Of a stretch of 64,000 bases of DNA, positions 27,442 to 36,425 are shown piece after piece. The notes under the pieces are model-generated. The model saw only the letters and a program-made list of their open reading frames with translations. It searched no databases and was not told the DNA's origin. Source of the DNA: Prevotella sp. UBA4217 (lineage in GTDB: Bacteria; Bacteroidota; Bacteroidia; Bacteroidales; Bacteroidaceae); contig DFTH01000005.1 in NCBI GenBank assembly GCA_002379425.1, forward strand, positions 90,537-154,536, in the 5' to 3' direction. The stretch's first letter is position 1. Each line of letters starts with the position of its first letter. Both the position numbers and the translations under genes were made by a program.

Positions 27442-28467
27442 CTACTTCGTCGTTCCGCGGATGATCAGGCGGGTGCGCACGATGCGCTTCTCTACTTTGT
27501 CGAGCGGACTGATGCCCTCCACCTTGTCCATCAGGATCTCGGCGGCCTCCTCGCCCACCCGATGACCGCGCTGCTCCACCGTAGTGAGCATCGGGTCGCA
27601 GGCCACGGCACGCTGCCCGTTGGTGAAACCACAGATGCCGATATCCTCGGGCACCCTGTAGCCCGCATGCTTGACGGTATAGAGAATGCCGATGGCCGTA
27701 TCGTCGTTGACGGCGAAGAAACCGTCGGGGGGATTGTCGAGCGCCATCAACTTTGGGGTGATCGACTCCGCATCCGCGCGGTTGTCACAGATGCCGATAA
27801 TCGCATCGTCAACCCTCATCCCATGCTTTAGCAGGGCATCCTTATAGCCATTGAAGCGGTTCTTGGATATCTCCAATTGTACGGGACCGCCATAATAGGC
27901 TATCCGCTTGCAGCCCGTCTCTATCAGATGGGTCACGGCATTATAGGCTCCCATATAGTCATCGACTACCACACGACTGGCATTCACGCCCGTACAGATA
28001 CGGTCGTAAAACACCATCGGGATGCCGGCATCAATCAGTTTCTGGTAATGAGTATAGTCCTTGGTATCCTTCGCCTGGGAGACGATCACGCCACACACCT
28101 TGCTACGATGGAACGACTCACAGATACGCACTTCCCGCTCGTACTGCTCTCCACTGAGTGCCACCATGATACGATAACCCCGGGCAGCAGCAGCCTCCTC
28201 GATACCCGTCAGGATGGAGGAGAAATAATAGTGCGTGAACTCCGGCACGATCACCCCAATGACGCGCTGGGGCATCACCCTACTATGGCGCAGAGCCTCA
28301 CCAATGGCATTCGGATAGAAATTATGCTCTCGGGCATAGGCCTGGATAGCCTTCCGCCGTTCCTCACTGATACGGGGCGAATCCTTGAGCGCACGCGACA
28401 CAGTCGCCACGGAGATACCAAACTCCCTGGCTATATCCTTCATCGTCATCGGCGCATGTTCTTTCAT
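27442..28467 (-). CDS. LacI-family transcriptional regulator
   Basis: A 341-residue repressor. The N-terminal HTH reads MTMKDIAREFGISVATVSRALKDS, followed by the hinge and a periplasmic-binding-protein-like sensor domain (VIGVIVPEFTHYYFSSILTGIEEAA...). I placed the start at 28467 because a TATCTTTG promoter box lies at 28491-28498, which excludes longer starts. The divergent SusC operon has a perfect 14-bp palindrome of LacI type in its upstream region, and near-copies lie behind the SusF gene and before the GH13 amylase gene. The effector is presumably maltose or a maltodextrin. It likely forms an operon with the sugar transporter and possibly the AraC-type sensor downstream. Confidence 0.93.
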   Translation of the reverse strand: MKEHAPMTMKDIAREFGISVATVSRALKDSPRISEERRKAIQAYAREHNFYPNAIGEALRHSRVMPQRVIGVIVPEFTHYYFSSILTGIEEAAAARGYRIMVALSGEQYEREVRICESFHRSKVCGVIVSQAKDTKDYTHYQKLIDAGIPMVFYDRICTGVNASRVVVDDYMGAYNAVTHLIETGCKRIAYYGGPVQLEISKNRFNGYKDALLKHGMRVDDAIIGICDNRADAESITPKLMALDNPPDGFFAVNDDTAIGILYTVKHAGYRVPEDIGICGFTNGQRAVACDPMLTTVEQRGHRVGEEAAEILMDKVEGISPLDKVEKRIVRTRLIIRGTTK

Positions 28468-28490
28468 CAGGTTCCTAATTATTGACAGTG

Positions 28491-28498
28491 CAAAGATA
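28491..28498 (-). promoter_or_regulatory. lacI-type gene promoter -7 box
   Basis: TATCTTTG on the minus strand, 23 bp before the chosen start codon; defines that start. Confidence 0.65.
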
Positions 28499-28553
28499 CG
28501 AAAAAAACGAGTAATCCCCATCATATCTTAAAAAATAATGTACACCCGCGCTC

Positions 28554-28569
28554 ATGCAAACGTTTGCAC
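28554..28569. promoter_or_regulatory. LacI-type operator, site A
   Basis: TGCAAACGTTTGCA (28555-28568) is a perfect 14-bp palindrome with a central CG, typical of LacI-family sites. It lies between the regulator and the SusC gene it probably controls. A TATCTTTG box for the SusC operon follows at 28624-28631. Confidence 0.8.
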
Positions 28570-28700
28570 GACACAATAATATCTTTTTTAAGCAAAAAAA
28601 GCACAACGTATTGAAAAGAATCCTATCTTTGCACCGTGAATAACAGCCTAACGCGCTAAGACAATAACAATATACAAACAATTAACTCTAATTAAATGTA

Positions 28701-31700
28701 ATGATGAAGCAGGTAAACATTCAGTTCCCGCTTAGGATGTTGGCCCTATTATTCGGGCTGTTCCTATCGGTAAGTGCCTTCGCCCAGATAGAGGTGAAAG
28801 GACATGTGAAAGATGCTACAGGCGAACCCATTATCGGCGCAACGGTACGCGTTGACGGCACACAGACCGCCACCGTGTCCGATTTCGACGGTAACTTCGT
28901 GCTGAAGGCTAACCAGGGTGCTAACATCACCGTTTCCTATATCGGTTACCAGGCCGCGACGGTGAAGGCTGCTCCTACTGTAGAAGTAACACTGCTGGAT
29001 GACCAGACCGTTCTCCAGGACGTGGTGGTCATCGGTTATGGTGCTGTGAAGAAATCTGACTTGACCGGTTCTGTAACCGCCCTGAAGCCAGACTCCAAGA
29101 ACAAGGGTCTTGTGGTGAACCCACAGGACATGCTTGCCGGTAAAGTGGCTGGTGTAAATATCACCAGCAATGACGGTACCCCTGGTGGTGGTGCCCAGAT
29201 CCGCGTGCGTGGTGGCTCGTCCTTGAATGCTTCCAACGACCCGCTGATTGTGATCGACGGTGTTGCCATGGATAACAACGGCGTCAAAGGTCTTGCCAAC
29301 CCCCTCTCGATGGTAAACCCACAGGATATTGAGTCATTCAACGTGCTGAAGGATGCTTCAGCCACCGCCATCTATGGTAGCCGTGGTTCTAACGGTGTTA
29401 TCATCATCACCACGAAGAAAGGCCGCAAGGGTGCTGCTCCCAGCGTGTCATACGCCGGTAGTCTGACCATCAGCAAGAAGAAGAAGACCCTCGACGTGAT
29501 GGACGGTAACCAGTTCCGCAGCCTCATCGAGCAGATCTCTGGCAAGGAGAGCGAAGCCTACAGCGTGCTCGGTACCGCTAATACCGACTGGCAGGATCTA
29601 ATCTACCGCACGGCTATCTCCCACGATCACAATCTGACGCTGTCCGGAGCCGTAGGTTCCCTCCCCTATCGTGTGTCTGTCGGTTATACTGACCAGCAAG
29701 GTATTTTGAAGACCTCTGACTTCAAGCGTGTCACTGCTGCCCTGAACCTCAGCCCCTCGTTCTTTGACGACCACCTGAACCTGAACCTGAATGCCAAAGG
29801 TATGTATTCCCGTTCACAGTATGCCGACGCTGGAGCCGTAGGTGCCGCCACCAGTTTCGACCCGACTCAGGATCCCTATGCTTATACCTCTGCATACCAC
29901 AATGCCATGGCCGGTCTGAGCACCGACAATTTCGGCGGTTACTTCGAGTGGCCCACAGGTGCAGCCTTCGGCGATCCCACCTGGCCTTGGACTTACGAGC
30001 GTAATGCCACGCAAAACCCGATTGCCATGCTTGATTTGAAGGATGATGTTGCACATAGCCGTGCTTTCATCGGAAGTGCCGACATCGACTATAAGATCCA
30101 TGGCTTCGAGGACCTCAGACTCCACCTCACTCTTGGTGCCGATATTTCTAAAGGAAAGCAGAGGACAATTCAGGACCGTGCATTCCCAAGTCGAGATACC
30201 AACTATCCTACATATTATGGTAAGAATGGCTGGGAACAGATTACCAAGCGCAACCTCCAACTCTCTGCCTACGCCCAGTATTACAAGGACTTCGGCAAGA
30301 TCCACCACATCGACGTCATGGGTGGTTATGAGTGGCAGCGTTTCTGGCGCTCCAAGATCAACAACTACTGGGGTGCCGTTCCCGCCACGAATCCCACGAA
30401 TCCTGGCGAATACTACAACTGGAACCTCTACAAGTACAAGACAGAGAACTACCTCGTATCGTTCTTCGGTCGTTTGAACTACACACTGATGGACCGCTAC
30501 ATGATCACCGCCACCGTCCGTGACGACGGTTCGAGCCGCTTTGAGGACCACTGGGCTCTCTTCCCCTCTGTCGCACTGGCATGGAAGATCAACGAGGAGG
30601 CTTTCCTGAAGAACGTCACCGCACTGAGCGACCTGAAACTCCGCCTCGGCTGGGGTAAGACTGGTCAGCAGGAACTGCCCACCGACGAGTCTCTCAGCGT
30701 CGATTACCTGTGGATCCCCTCTTACGACATCAGTACTGGTACCAACGGTTACTATCCCGTCACGGGTGATGGTACGCTCTATCGTCCGAAGAACTATTCA
30801 CCCACTCTGAAGTGGGAGACCACTACAACCTATAACATCGGTCTCGACTTCGGTCTGTTCAACCAGCGCTTCACCGCAGGCATCGATGTCTATTACCGTA
30901 AGACCACCGACCTGCTGAACTATGCGCCCATCGCAGCACTGTCATCCTATCGTAACCAGTTCTGGCAGAATATCGGTGACATGGAAAACAAGGGTGTTGA
31001 GGTAAGCCTCGGCTTTAAGCCCATCCAGACAAAGGACTTCTACTGGACCGTTGATTACAACTTCACCTACAACCACAATGAGATTACCGACCTGAGCGGT
31101 GTATCCTCCGACGGCGCTCCTGTGCCCAACACCAGTATCACCATCGGTACCGACAAGTACCTGCAGTACAACCAGGTGGGCTATCCTATGAACTCGTTCT
31201 ATGTGTATCAGCAGGCCTACGACAAGAACGGCAACGCCATTGAGAATGCCGTGGTCGATCGCAACGGCGACGGCCAAATCACGCCCGACGACCGCTACTT
31301 CTACAAGAAGCCGGCTCCCGACGTAACGATGGGTCTGAGTTCCCGCATGGAATATAAGAACTGGGACTTCGGCTTCTCGCTCCGTGCCAGTTTCAACAAC
31401 TACGTGTTCGACAACATCTCGGCTGGTATGACCAACATGAACCCGAACGAGGTCTATAACTCGTTCCACGCACTGAACAACCGCCCAGTGAATGCCATGT
31501 CTGAAGGCCGTTACACCTATGCTGTGACTGCACAGATTGTCGATCGCTACATCCACAACGCTTCGTTCCTGAAGTGCGACAACATCACGCTCGGCTACTC
31601 ATTTGCCGACCTGTTCAAGTGTGGCAACTGGCACGGTCTGGCAGGACGTGTCTATGGCACCGTCTCCAATGTGTTCACCATCTCGAACTACGACGGCCTC

Positions 31701-31784
31701 GATCCCGAGATCGCCAACGGTTACGACAACCAGATGTACCCGCGTCCTATCTCGTTCATCTTCGGTGTGAACTTCACCCTTTAA
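28701..31784 (+). CDS. susC: SusC-family TonB-dependent transporter (starch-type locus)
   Basis: A 1027-residue outer-membrane oligosaccharide importer. Signal peptide (to ~29, SAFAQ), carboxypeptidase-regulatory-like domain (IEVKGHVKDATGEPIIGATVRV), plug with LQDVVVIGYGAVKKSDLTGSV and ASATAIYGSRGSNGVIIITTKKG, then the barrel ending FGVNFTL. It heads the operon susC-susD-susE-susF, with SusE/F-type binding proteins that are hallmarks of starch systems. Its regulator and operator lie immediately upstream. The in-frame ATG at 28704 is an equally possible start. Starch specificity is inferred from SusE/SusF and the linked amylase. Confidence 0.92.
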   Translation: MMKQVNIQFPLRMLALLFGLFLSVSAFAQIEVKGHVKDATGEPIIGATVRVDGTQTATVSDFDGNFVLKANQGANITVSYIGYQAATVKAAPTVEVTLLDDQTVLQDVVVIGYGAVKKSDLTGSVTALKPDSKNKGLVVNPQDMLAGKVAGVNITSNDGTPGGGAQIRVRGGSSLNASNDPLIVIDGVAMDNNGVKGLANPLSMVNPQDIESFNVLKDASATAIYGSRGSNGVIIITTKKGRKGAAPSVSYAGSLTISKKKKTLDVMDGNQFRSLIEQISGKESEAYSVLGTANTDWQDLIYRTAISHDHNLTLSGAVGSLPYRVSVGYTDQQGILKTSDFKRVTAALNLSPSFFDDHLNLNLNAKGMYSRSQYADAGAVGAATSFDPTQDPYAYTSAYHNAMAGLSTDNFGGYFEWPTGAAFGDPTWPWTYERNATQNPIAMLDLKDDVAHSRAFIGSADIDYKIHGFEDLRLHLTLGADISKGKQRTIQDRAFPSRDTNYPTYYGKNGWEQITKRNLQLSAYAQYYKDFGKIHHIDVMGGYEWQRFWRSKINNYWGAVPATNPTNPGEYYNWNLYKYKTENYLVSFFGRLNYTLMDRYMITATVRDDGSSRFEDHWALFPSVALAWKINEEAFLKNVTALSDLKLRLGWGKTGQQELPTDESLSVDYLWIPSYDISTGTNGYYPVTGDGTLYRPKNYSPTLKWETTTTYNIGLDFGLFNQRFTAGIDVYYRKTTDLLNYAPIAALSSYRNQFWQNIGDMENKGVEVSLGFKPIQTKDFYWTVDYNFTYNHNEITDLSGVSSDGAPVPNTSITIGTDKYLQYNQVGYPMNSFYVYQQAYDKNGNAIENAVVDRNGDGQITPDDRYFYKKPAPDVTMGLSSRMEYKNWDFGFSLRASFNNYVFDNISAGMTNMNPNEVYNSFHALNNRPVNAMSEGRYTYAVTAQIVDRYIHNASFLKCDNITLGYSFADLFKCGNWHGLAGRVYGTVSNVFTISNYDGLDPEIANGYDNQMYPRPISFIFGVNFTL

Positions 31785-31823
31785 TCATGCATCATTCATA
31801 ATAACAATTAAGAAAATACAGTC

Positions 31824-33434
31824 ATGAAAAGATTCATCAAGAATATCATTCCCGCTGCTGCGCTAACGCTGGCTTTTGGTATGACCAGTTGCACGGGCGA
31901 CCTGGACGTGACACCCATTGACCCGAACCTCTCACTGGAAGTGAACTACGACGGTTTGTTCAACAAGTGCTACGGCAACTTGGGACTGCAGGGTAATGGC
32001 GGTGCCAACGGCGACTGCGACATCGACGGACTCGACGGTGGTACTACCGGTTTCATCCGCCAGATGTGGAACTCCAACGAACTGACTACCGACGAGGCCA
32101 TCTGCTCATGGGGCGACGATGGTATCCAGCAGTTCGACTATAACAGTTACGATGCTTCCCACCCGATGCTGAACGGTTACTTCAACCGTCTGACCACCGG
32201 TATCAGTTATTGTAACGAATACCTGCGTGTAGCAGCCGATGCAGATGCCCAGAAGACAGCAGAGATCCGCTTCCTCCGCGCCTTGCAGTATTATCTGCTG
32301 ATGGATGCCTTCGGAGGCGTTCCCTTTACTGAGACATTGAGCACTCCCTCTTATATGACACGTAGCGAGATCTACTCTTGGATTGAGGGCGAGTTGCTGG
32401 CCATTGAACCTTCACTGGCTGCCGCTACTGCCAAGACATCTGACAATGCCATGTACGGTCGCGCCGACAAGGCCGCTGCCTGGATGCTGCTGATGCGCCT
32501 CTACTTCAATGCTGAGGTCTATACCGGCACCGCCCAGTGGAGCAAGGCTGCCGAGTATGCCAAGAAGGTCATCGACTCTTCCTACAAACTGAACACCACG
32601 GGCACCAACGACTGGAGCGCCTACCAGATGCTGTTCATGGGCGACAATGGTGAGAGTTCTGCTGCCTACGAGTGCATCTTCCCCGTACTCTGCGACGGTA
32701 AGAAGACCACTTCCTGGGGTACCAGCCTCTTCCTGATGGCTTCGACCTACGACACCGACATGGATGCCACGGCTGCCGATCCCGGTGGCAACAATGGTAC
32801 CAGCGAGAAGTGGGCAGGTAACCGCGCACGCTATGACCTCGTGCACAAGTTCTTCCCCAATGACAATGCACCCACCGACGCTCAGGGCTACGACATGAAG
32901 AAGGCAGCCGGCGACGACCGTGCACTCTTCTTCAGCAGTGGTCACACCCTGAAGAACGAATTGGGCTACTTCGGTGATTTCAAGGACGGCTACGGCGTGG
33001 CTAAGTTCATCAACTACAAATCCACCGGTGCTGTCGTCAAGGGTAGCGATCCTCAGTTCCCCGACACCGATTTCTTCTTCTTCCGCTTGGCAGAGGCTTA
33101 CCTGACCTATGCTGAGGCTACAGCCCGCCAGAACGGCGACGTGACCACGGCTGAGGGTACCGAACTGATCAACGCCCTGCGCACCCGTGCCAATACGGAG
33201 ACCAAGACCGTCTATACGCTCGACCAGATTCTCGACGAGTGGAGCCGTGAGTTCTATTTCGAGGGCCGTCGCCGCGTCGATTTGATCCGCCATGGCAAGT
33301 TCGGTGGCAGCAGTTACAAGTGGATGTGGAAAGGCGGTGCCAAGGAAGGCCGTAGTTTCGATGCCCACCTGAACATCTTCGCCATCCCGGCCGACCAGGT
33401 GAAGGGTGAAATCCAGCAGAACCCCGGATATTAA
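31824..33434 (+). CDS. susD: SusD-family starch-binding outer-membrane lipoprotein
   Basis: A 536-residue lipoprotein (MKRFIKNIIPAAALTLAFGMTSC) that caps the SusC barrel. It shows the SusD-family helical core (TAEIRFLRALQYYLLMDAFGGVPFTE) and the C-terminal signature WSREFYFEGRRRVDLIRHGKF. It follows SusC by 39 bp and precedes SusE by 37 bp, the latter gap made of a TTAAGAG-type microrepeat. Confidence 0.93.
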   Translation: MKRFIKNIIPAAALTLAFGMTSCTGDLDVTPIDPNLSLEVNYDGLFNKCYGNLGLQGNGGANGDCDIDGLDGGTTGFIRQMWNSNELTTDEAICSWGDDGIQQFDYNSYDASHPMLNGYFNRLTTGISYCNEYLRVAADADAQKTAEIRFLRALQYYLLMDAFGGVPFTETLSTPSYMTRSEIYSWIEGELLAIEPSLAAATAKTSDNAMYGRADKAAAWMLLMRLYFNAEVYTGTAQWSKAAEYAKKVIDSSYKLNTTGTNDWSAYQMLFMGDNGESSAAYECIFPVLCDGKKTTSWGTSLFLMASTYDTDMDATAADPGGNNGTSEKWAGNRARYDLVHKFFPNDNAPTDAQGYDMKKAAGDDRALFFSSGHTLKNELGYFGDFKDGYGVAKFINYKSTGAVVKGSDPQFPDTDFFFFRLAEAYLTYAEATARQNGDVTTAEGTELINALRTRANTETKTVYTLDQILDEWSREFYFEGRRRVDLIRHGKFGGSSYKWMWKGGAKEGRSFDAHLNIFAIPADQVKGEIQQNPGY

Positions 33435-33470
33435 GATGTTAAGAGTTAAGAGTTAAGAATTAAGAGTTAG
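33434..33470 (+). repeat. TTAAGAG heptamer array between susD and susE genes
   Basis: About five imperfect tandem copies of TTAAGAG/TTAAGAA fill the intergenic gap and begin at the susD stop codon. Confidence 0.75.
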
Positions 33471-33471
33471 A

Positions 33472-34380
33472 ATGAATATGAAAAAGATAATTTCATTTGC
33501 ACTGATGTTGATGGGCATGGCCATGGCACTGAGTTCCTGTTCAGACGACCGTGACTCCAACCCCACCATCGGGCAGCCGACACAGTTTGTCGTCAATGCT
33601 TCACCAGTGGCCTCCCAGTATATCCAACTGTCGGCCGACAACAAGGTGAACCTCACATGGTCGCAGCCCAACTACGGCTACAACGCACTGGCCACCTACC
33701 AGATCCAGGTGGGTGTCAACAACGGCGGAAGCATCACCTGGAACACGAAGGACGGTGCTGACAAATTCCTGGAGACCACCTTCACACAGTGTAACGCCGA
33801 CATCAGCGGCGAGGAGATTGCAGAGGCCATTTGCGAGATCGACGGTGTGACCGATGAGGACAGTTATGTGGATCAGGGTTTCCGTGAGATTGCCTTCCGC
33901 GTGAAGTCGAGCATCCAGGACTCCAAGGGTAACGACGTTGCCGGCACGGTCATCCTGTCCAACGAAGTGACCTTCGAGCACATGGCAGCCTACTGCGCTA
34001 TCAAGAGCAAGGCCATCATCTGGGTGATCGGTAGTTGCCACGGCTGGCTTGAGCCGAGCAAGAACAACGCCGAGGCACTGGCCGACTGGCGTATCTATGA
34101 GACTGAGATCGGCAGCAAGATCTTCAACGGTACCGTTGAGATGCCCGAGGGCGACCTGACCTTCCGTATCTACACAGCCCTCACCGGCTGGGACGGCGGT
34201 GCATCACTCGGTCATCAGGCTGACGACGTATCCACAGAGGTGGCGTTCAGCGGTGGCATCTATTCCGACCAGTACGTCTATCCCGGTAAGGGCTCCTGGA
34301 CATTCCTGGGCTTCCCCGGCGGTCTGCTCGAGATCACACTCGACATGAATCAGGGTACTATTAAGTTTGAACAAAAGTAA
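33472..34380 (+). CDS. susE: SusE-like outer-membrane starch-binding lipoprotein
   Basis: A 302-residue lipoprotein with lipobox LSSC. Residues ~35-170 form a SusE-type N-terminal domain (TQFVVNASPVASQYIQLSA..., VNLTWSQPNYG), and the remainder a single binding module (IIWVIGSCHGW ... WTFLGFPGGLLEITLDMNQG). SusE homologues bind starch at the surface and limit the size of maltodextrins kept by the cell. Compared with Bacteroides SusE (about 387 residues, two CBMs) this one is shorter and seems to have one. ATG at 33478 is an alternative start. The next gene follows after 12 bp. Confidence 0.85.
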   Translation: MNMKKIISFALMLMGMAMALSSCSDDRDSNPTIGQPTQFVVNASPVASQYIQLSADNKVNLTWSQPNYGYNALATYQIQVGVNNGGSITWNTKDGADKFLETTFTQCNADISGEEIAEAICEIDGVTDEDSYVDQGFREIAFRVKSSIQDSKGNDVAGTVILSNEVTFEHMAAYCAIKSKAIIWVIGSCHGWLEPSKNNAEALADWRIYETEIGSKIFNGTVEMPEGDLTFRIYTALTGWDGGASLGHQADDVSTEVAFSGGIYSDQYVYPGKGSWTFLGFPGGLLEITLDMNQGTIKFEQK

Positions 34381-34392
34381 ACGCATACGATT

Positions 34393-36264
34393 ATGAAAAA
34401 ACTAAATATCTTTATGTCGGCTCTCTTAGGCATCGCCTTCACAGCATGTACGGAGAACTATGACCCCGAGGTAGGTCCACAGTCCTATCTGCCAGAGAGT
34501 CCGCTTGCCGCCACTGATGTCACCATGACATCCGAGGCTAGCGCCATCAACATTGAGAGTCTGATAAATGATGGCTCTTCCATCACCATCGGTACAACCG
34601 CCGTACGTGAGGGAGCCATGCCCGCCAATACCGTTCTGAAGGCTACGGTCGATTTCGCTAACGACCCCAGTTTCGAGAAGTTCATCACCCTGCCGGGCAG
34701 CATCGAAGACAACGTCGTGACGGTCTCTCCCAACGACCTGCAGGATGAGTACTTCAACAACATCACCCGCAACCCGAAGACGACCGACCTCTACATGCGC
34801 ACCACGCTCTACACCGTGACCAACGGTGCATCGGAGGCCATCATCGGCAAGCCCGGTGAGAACTACTATGCCGAACAGAACGTACAGTTCACCCCGCTCT
34901 TCAAGGTGCAGATCTCTCCCGCCTACTACGTCATCGGCGCTGCCGGTGGCTGGAGTTCTGACGGTGCCCGCACGCAGAAGTTCGAGCACAGCGACGCTGA
35001 TGTCTATGACGATCCCGTCTTCAGCATCGTGATCGACTCGGGCGGCGACGACTGCTGGTTCGCCATCGGTGATGACGCAGCCCTCGACGCTATCGACGGC
35101 GGCGACTGGACACAGTTGCTCGGCGTAAAGGGCGAGAGCGAGGACCTGACAGGTACGATGGACTTCCGCTACAACCTTGGCGGTGACCATTCCTTCCACG
35201 TACAGAACGCCAAGAAGATCCGCATCACCCTCGACATGATGGAGTATAGTTACAAGATCGAACCGGTGAACATCGCCGACGCGTACTACCTCATCGGTGG
35301 TCCTGGCGAGTGGAGCGCTGAGTCGGCCATGACCATGCAGTTTGCCCACAGCAGCAAGGACGTCTTTGAGGATCCCGTATTCTCGTATGTCTTCGCAGGT
35401 AATGGCGGTGAGGGCGACATCTGGTTCGCCTTCGGCGACAAGGGTGCCATCGATGCCGTAGCCGACGGTGACTGGTCACAACTCTACGGCACGACCGGCG
35501 AGAGCACAGACCTCTCTGGCGGCTTCGACCGTCGTACCAACCTCGGTGGCGACCACTCCTTCTGCGTCGATGGCAAGGCCAAGTTCTATCGCTTCACCAT
35601 CAACATGGCTGATATGACCTACTCGATCACCGAACTGAACTTCGACCCGTATGTCTATTACATCGGTGCTACCGACGGATGGGCTAACGCCGAGCAGAAA
35701 CTCGCCCTGACCGACGACAGTGGTATCTATACCGGCTACCTCTATTGTGCCGACCCGAACGGCTGGGGCAACGCCTTCAAGTTCCAGAAGGAAGCCGGCA
35801 ACTGGGACACCCAGATCAACGCCGACACACTGACTGGCGGCATCACCGGCGACTTCGTCGATGATGGTAACAACGACAGGAATATCATTGCCAATGCCGG
35901 TGAGGGTCTGTACTATGTCACGCTCGACCTGGCCAACCTCAGCCTCAACGCCGTACGGATCACGAACATGAACCTCGTGGGCGACTTCAACGGCTGGAAC
36001 CAGGCCGACGATGCTCAGCAGATGACATGGGATGCAGAGAACTTCTGCTATGTCATCACCGGTGCCGGCGTGAATGCCAACGGCTGGAAGTTCACCACGA
36101 ACAACAGTTGGGACATCAACCTCGGTGCTAACGACGACGTCGAGCCGTCAACGAACATCACCGACCTCGTGGCCAACGGAAAGAACATTGGCACCACTGG
36201 TACGACCATCAAACTCTACCCGACCCGCAAGGACTCTGACAACATCTACTGCACGGTAGAATAA
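34393..36264 (+). CDS. susF: SusF/SusE-like multi-module starch-binding lipoprotein
   Basis: A 623-residue lipoprotein (lipobox FTAC). An N-terminal Ig-like SusE/F domain (to ~residue 175) is followed by four repeated binding modules starting near AYYVIGAAGGWS, AYYLIGGPGEWS, VYYIGATDGWA and MNLVGDFNGWN. The first two are close paralogues (WFAIGDDAALDAIDGGDW versus WFAFGDKGAIDAVADGDW), indicating duplication. Aromatic residues at module starts would stack on starch helices. Last gene of the SusC-D-E-F operon, followed by a terminator that overlaps a LacI-type site. Confidence 0.88.
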   Translation: MKKLNIFMSALLGIAFTACTENYDPEVGPQSYLPESPLAATDVTMTSEASAINIESLINDGSSITIGTTAVREGAMPANTVLKATVDFANDPSFEKFITLPGSIEDNVVTVSPNDLQDEYFNNITRNPKTTDLYMRTTLYTVTNGASEAIIGKPGENYYAEQNVQFTPLFKVQISPAYYVIGAAGGWSSDGARTQKFEHSDADVYDDPVFSIVIDSGGDDCWFAIGDDAALDAIDGGDWTQLLGVKGESEDLTGTMDFRYNLGGDHSFHVQNAKKIRITLDMMEYSYKIEPVNIADAYYLIGGPGEWSAESAMTMQFAHSSKDVFEDPVFSYVFAGNGGEGDIWFAFGDKGAIDAVADGDWSQLYGTTGESTDLSGGFDRRTNLGGDHSFCVDGKAKFYRFTINMADMTYSITELNFDPYVYYIGATDGWANAEQKLALTDDSGIYTGYLYCADPNGWGNAFKFQKEAGNWDTQINADTLTGGITGDFVDDGNNDRNIIANAGEGLYYVTLDLANLSLNAVRITNMNLVGDFNGWNQADDAQQMTWDAENFCYVITGAGVNANGWKFTTNNSWDINLGANDDVEPSTNITDLVANGKNIGTTGTTIKLYPTRKDSDNIYCTVE

Positions 36265-36269
36265 GCAGG

Positions 36270-36294
36270 ATGCAAACGGTTGCATGATGCAACC
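36270..36294. promoter_or_regulatory. LacI-type palindromes behind the susF gene, site B
   Basis: ATGCAAACGGTTGCAT (36270-36285) matches site A at nearly all positions. It overlaps GGTTGCATGATGCAACC (36278-36294), a perfect 17-bp palindrome. The whole unit plus the following terminator resembles the region before the amylase gene. Confidence 0.65.
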
Positions 36295-36302
36295 AATATC
36301 TC

Positions 36303-36333
36303 AAGCCGCTTGGATAATGTCCAGGCGGCTTTT
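36303..36333 (+). terminator. Intrinsic terminator of the SusC-F operon
   Basis: AAGCCGC (36303-36309) pairs with GCGGCTT (36325-36331), with an inner TGGA/TCCA stem, then TTTT. Confidence 0.8.
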
Positions 36334-36360
36334 ACAATTTTATTAAAAAAGTGTTTAAAC

Positions 36361-36392
36361 TTTGGTTAATTCACAGATTTATAGTACCTTTG
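36361..36392 (+). promoter_or_regulatory. Promoter of the PAP2 gene pair
   Basis: TTTG (36361-36364), 20 bp, TACCTTTG (36385-36392): a full match to the Bacteroidetes consensus, 33 bp before the start codon. Confidence 0.75.
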
Positions 36393-36425
36393 CCGCTGAT
36401 TATAATTACACACTAAAATAAAACA

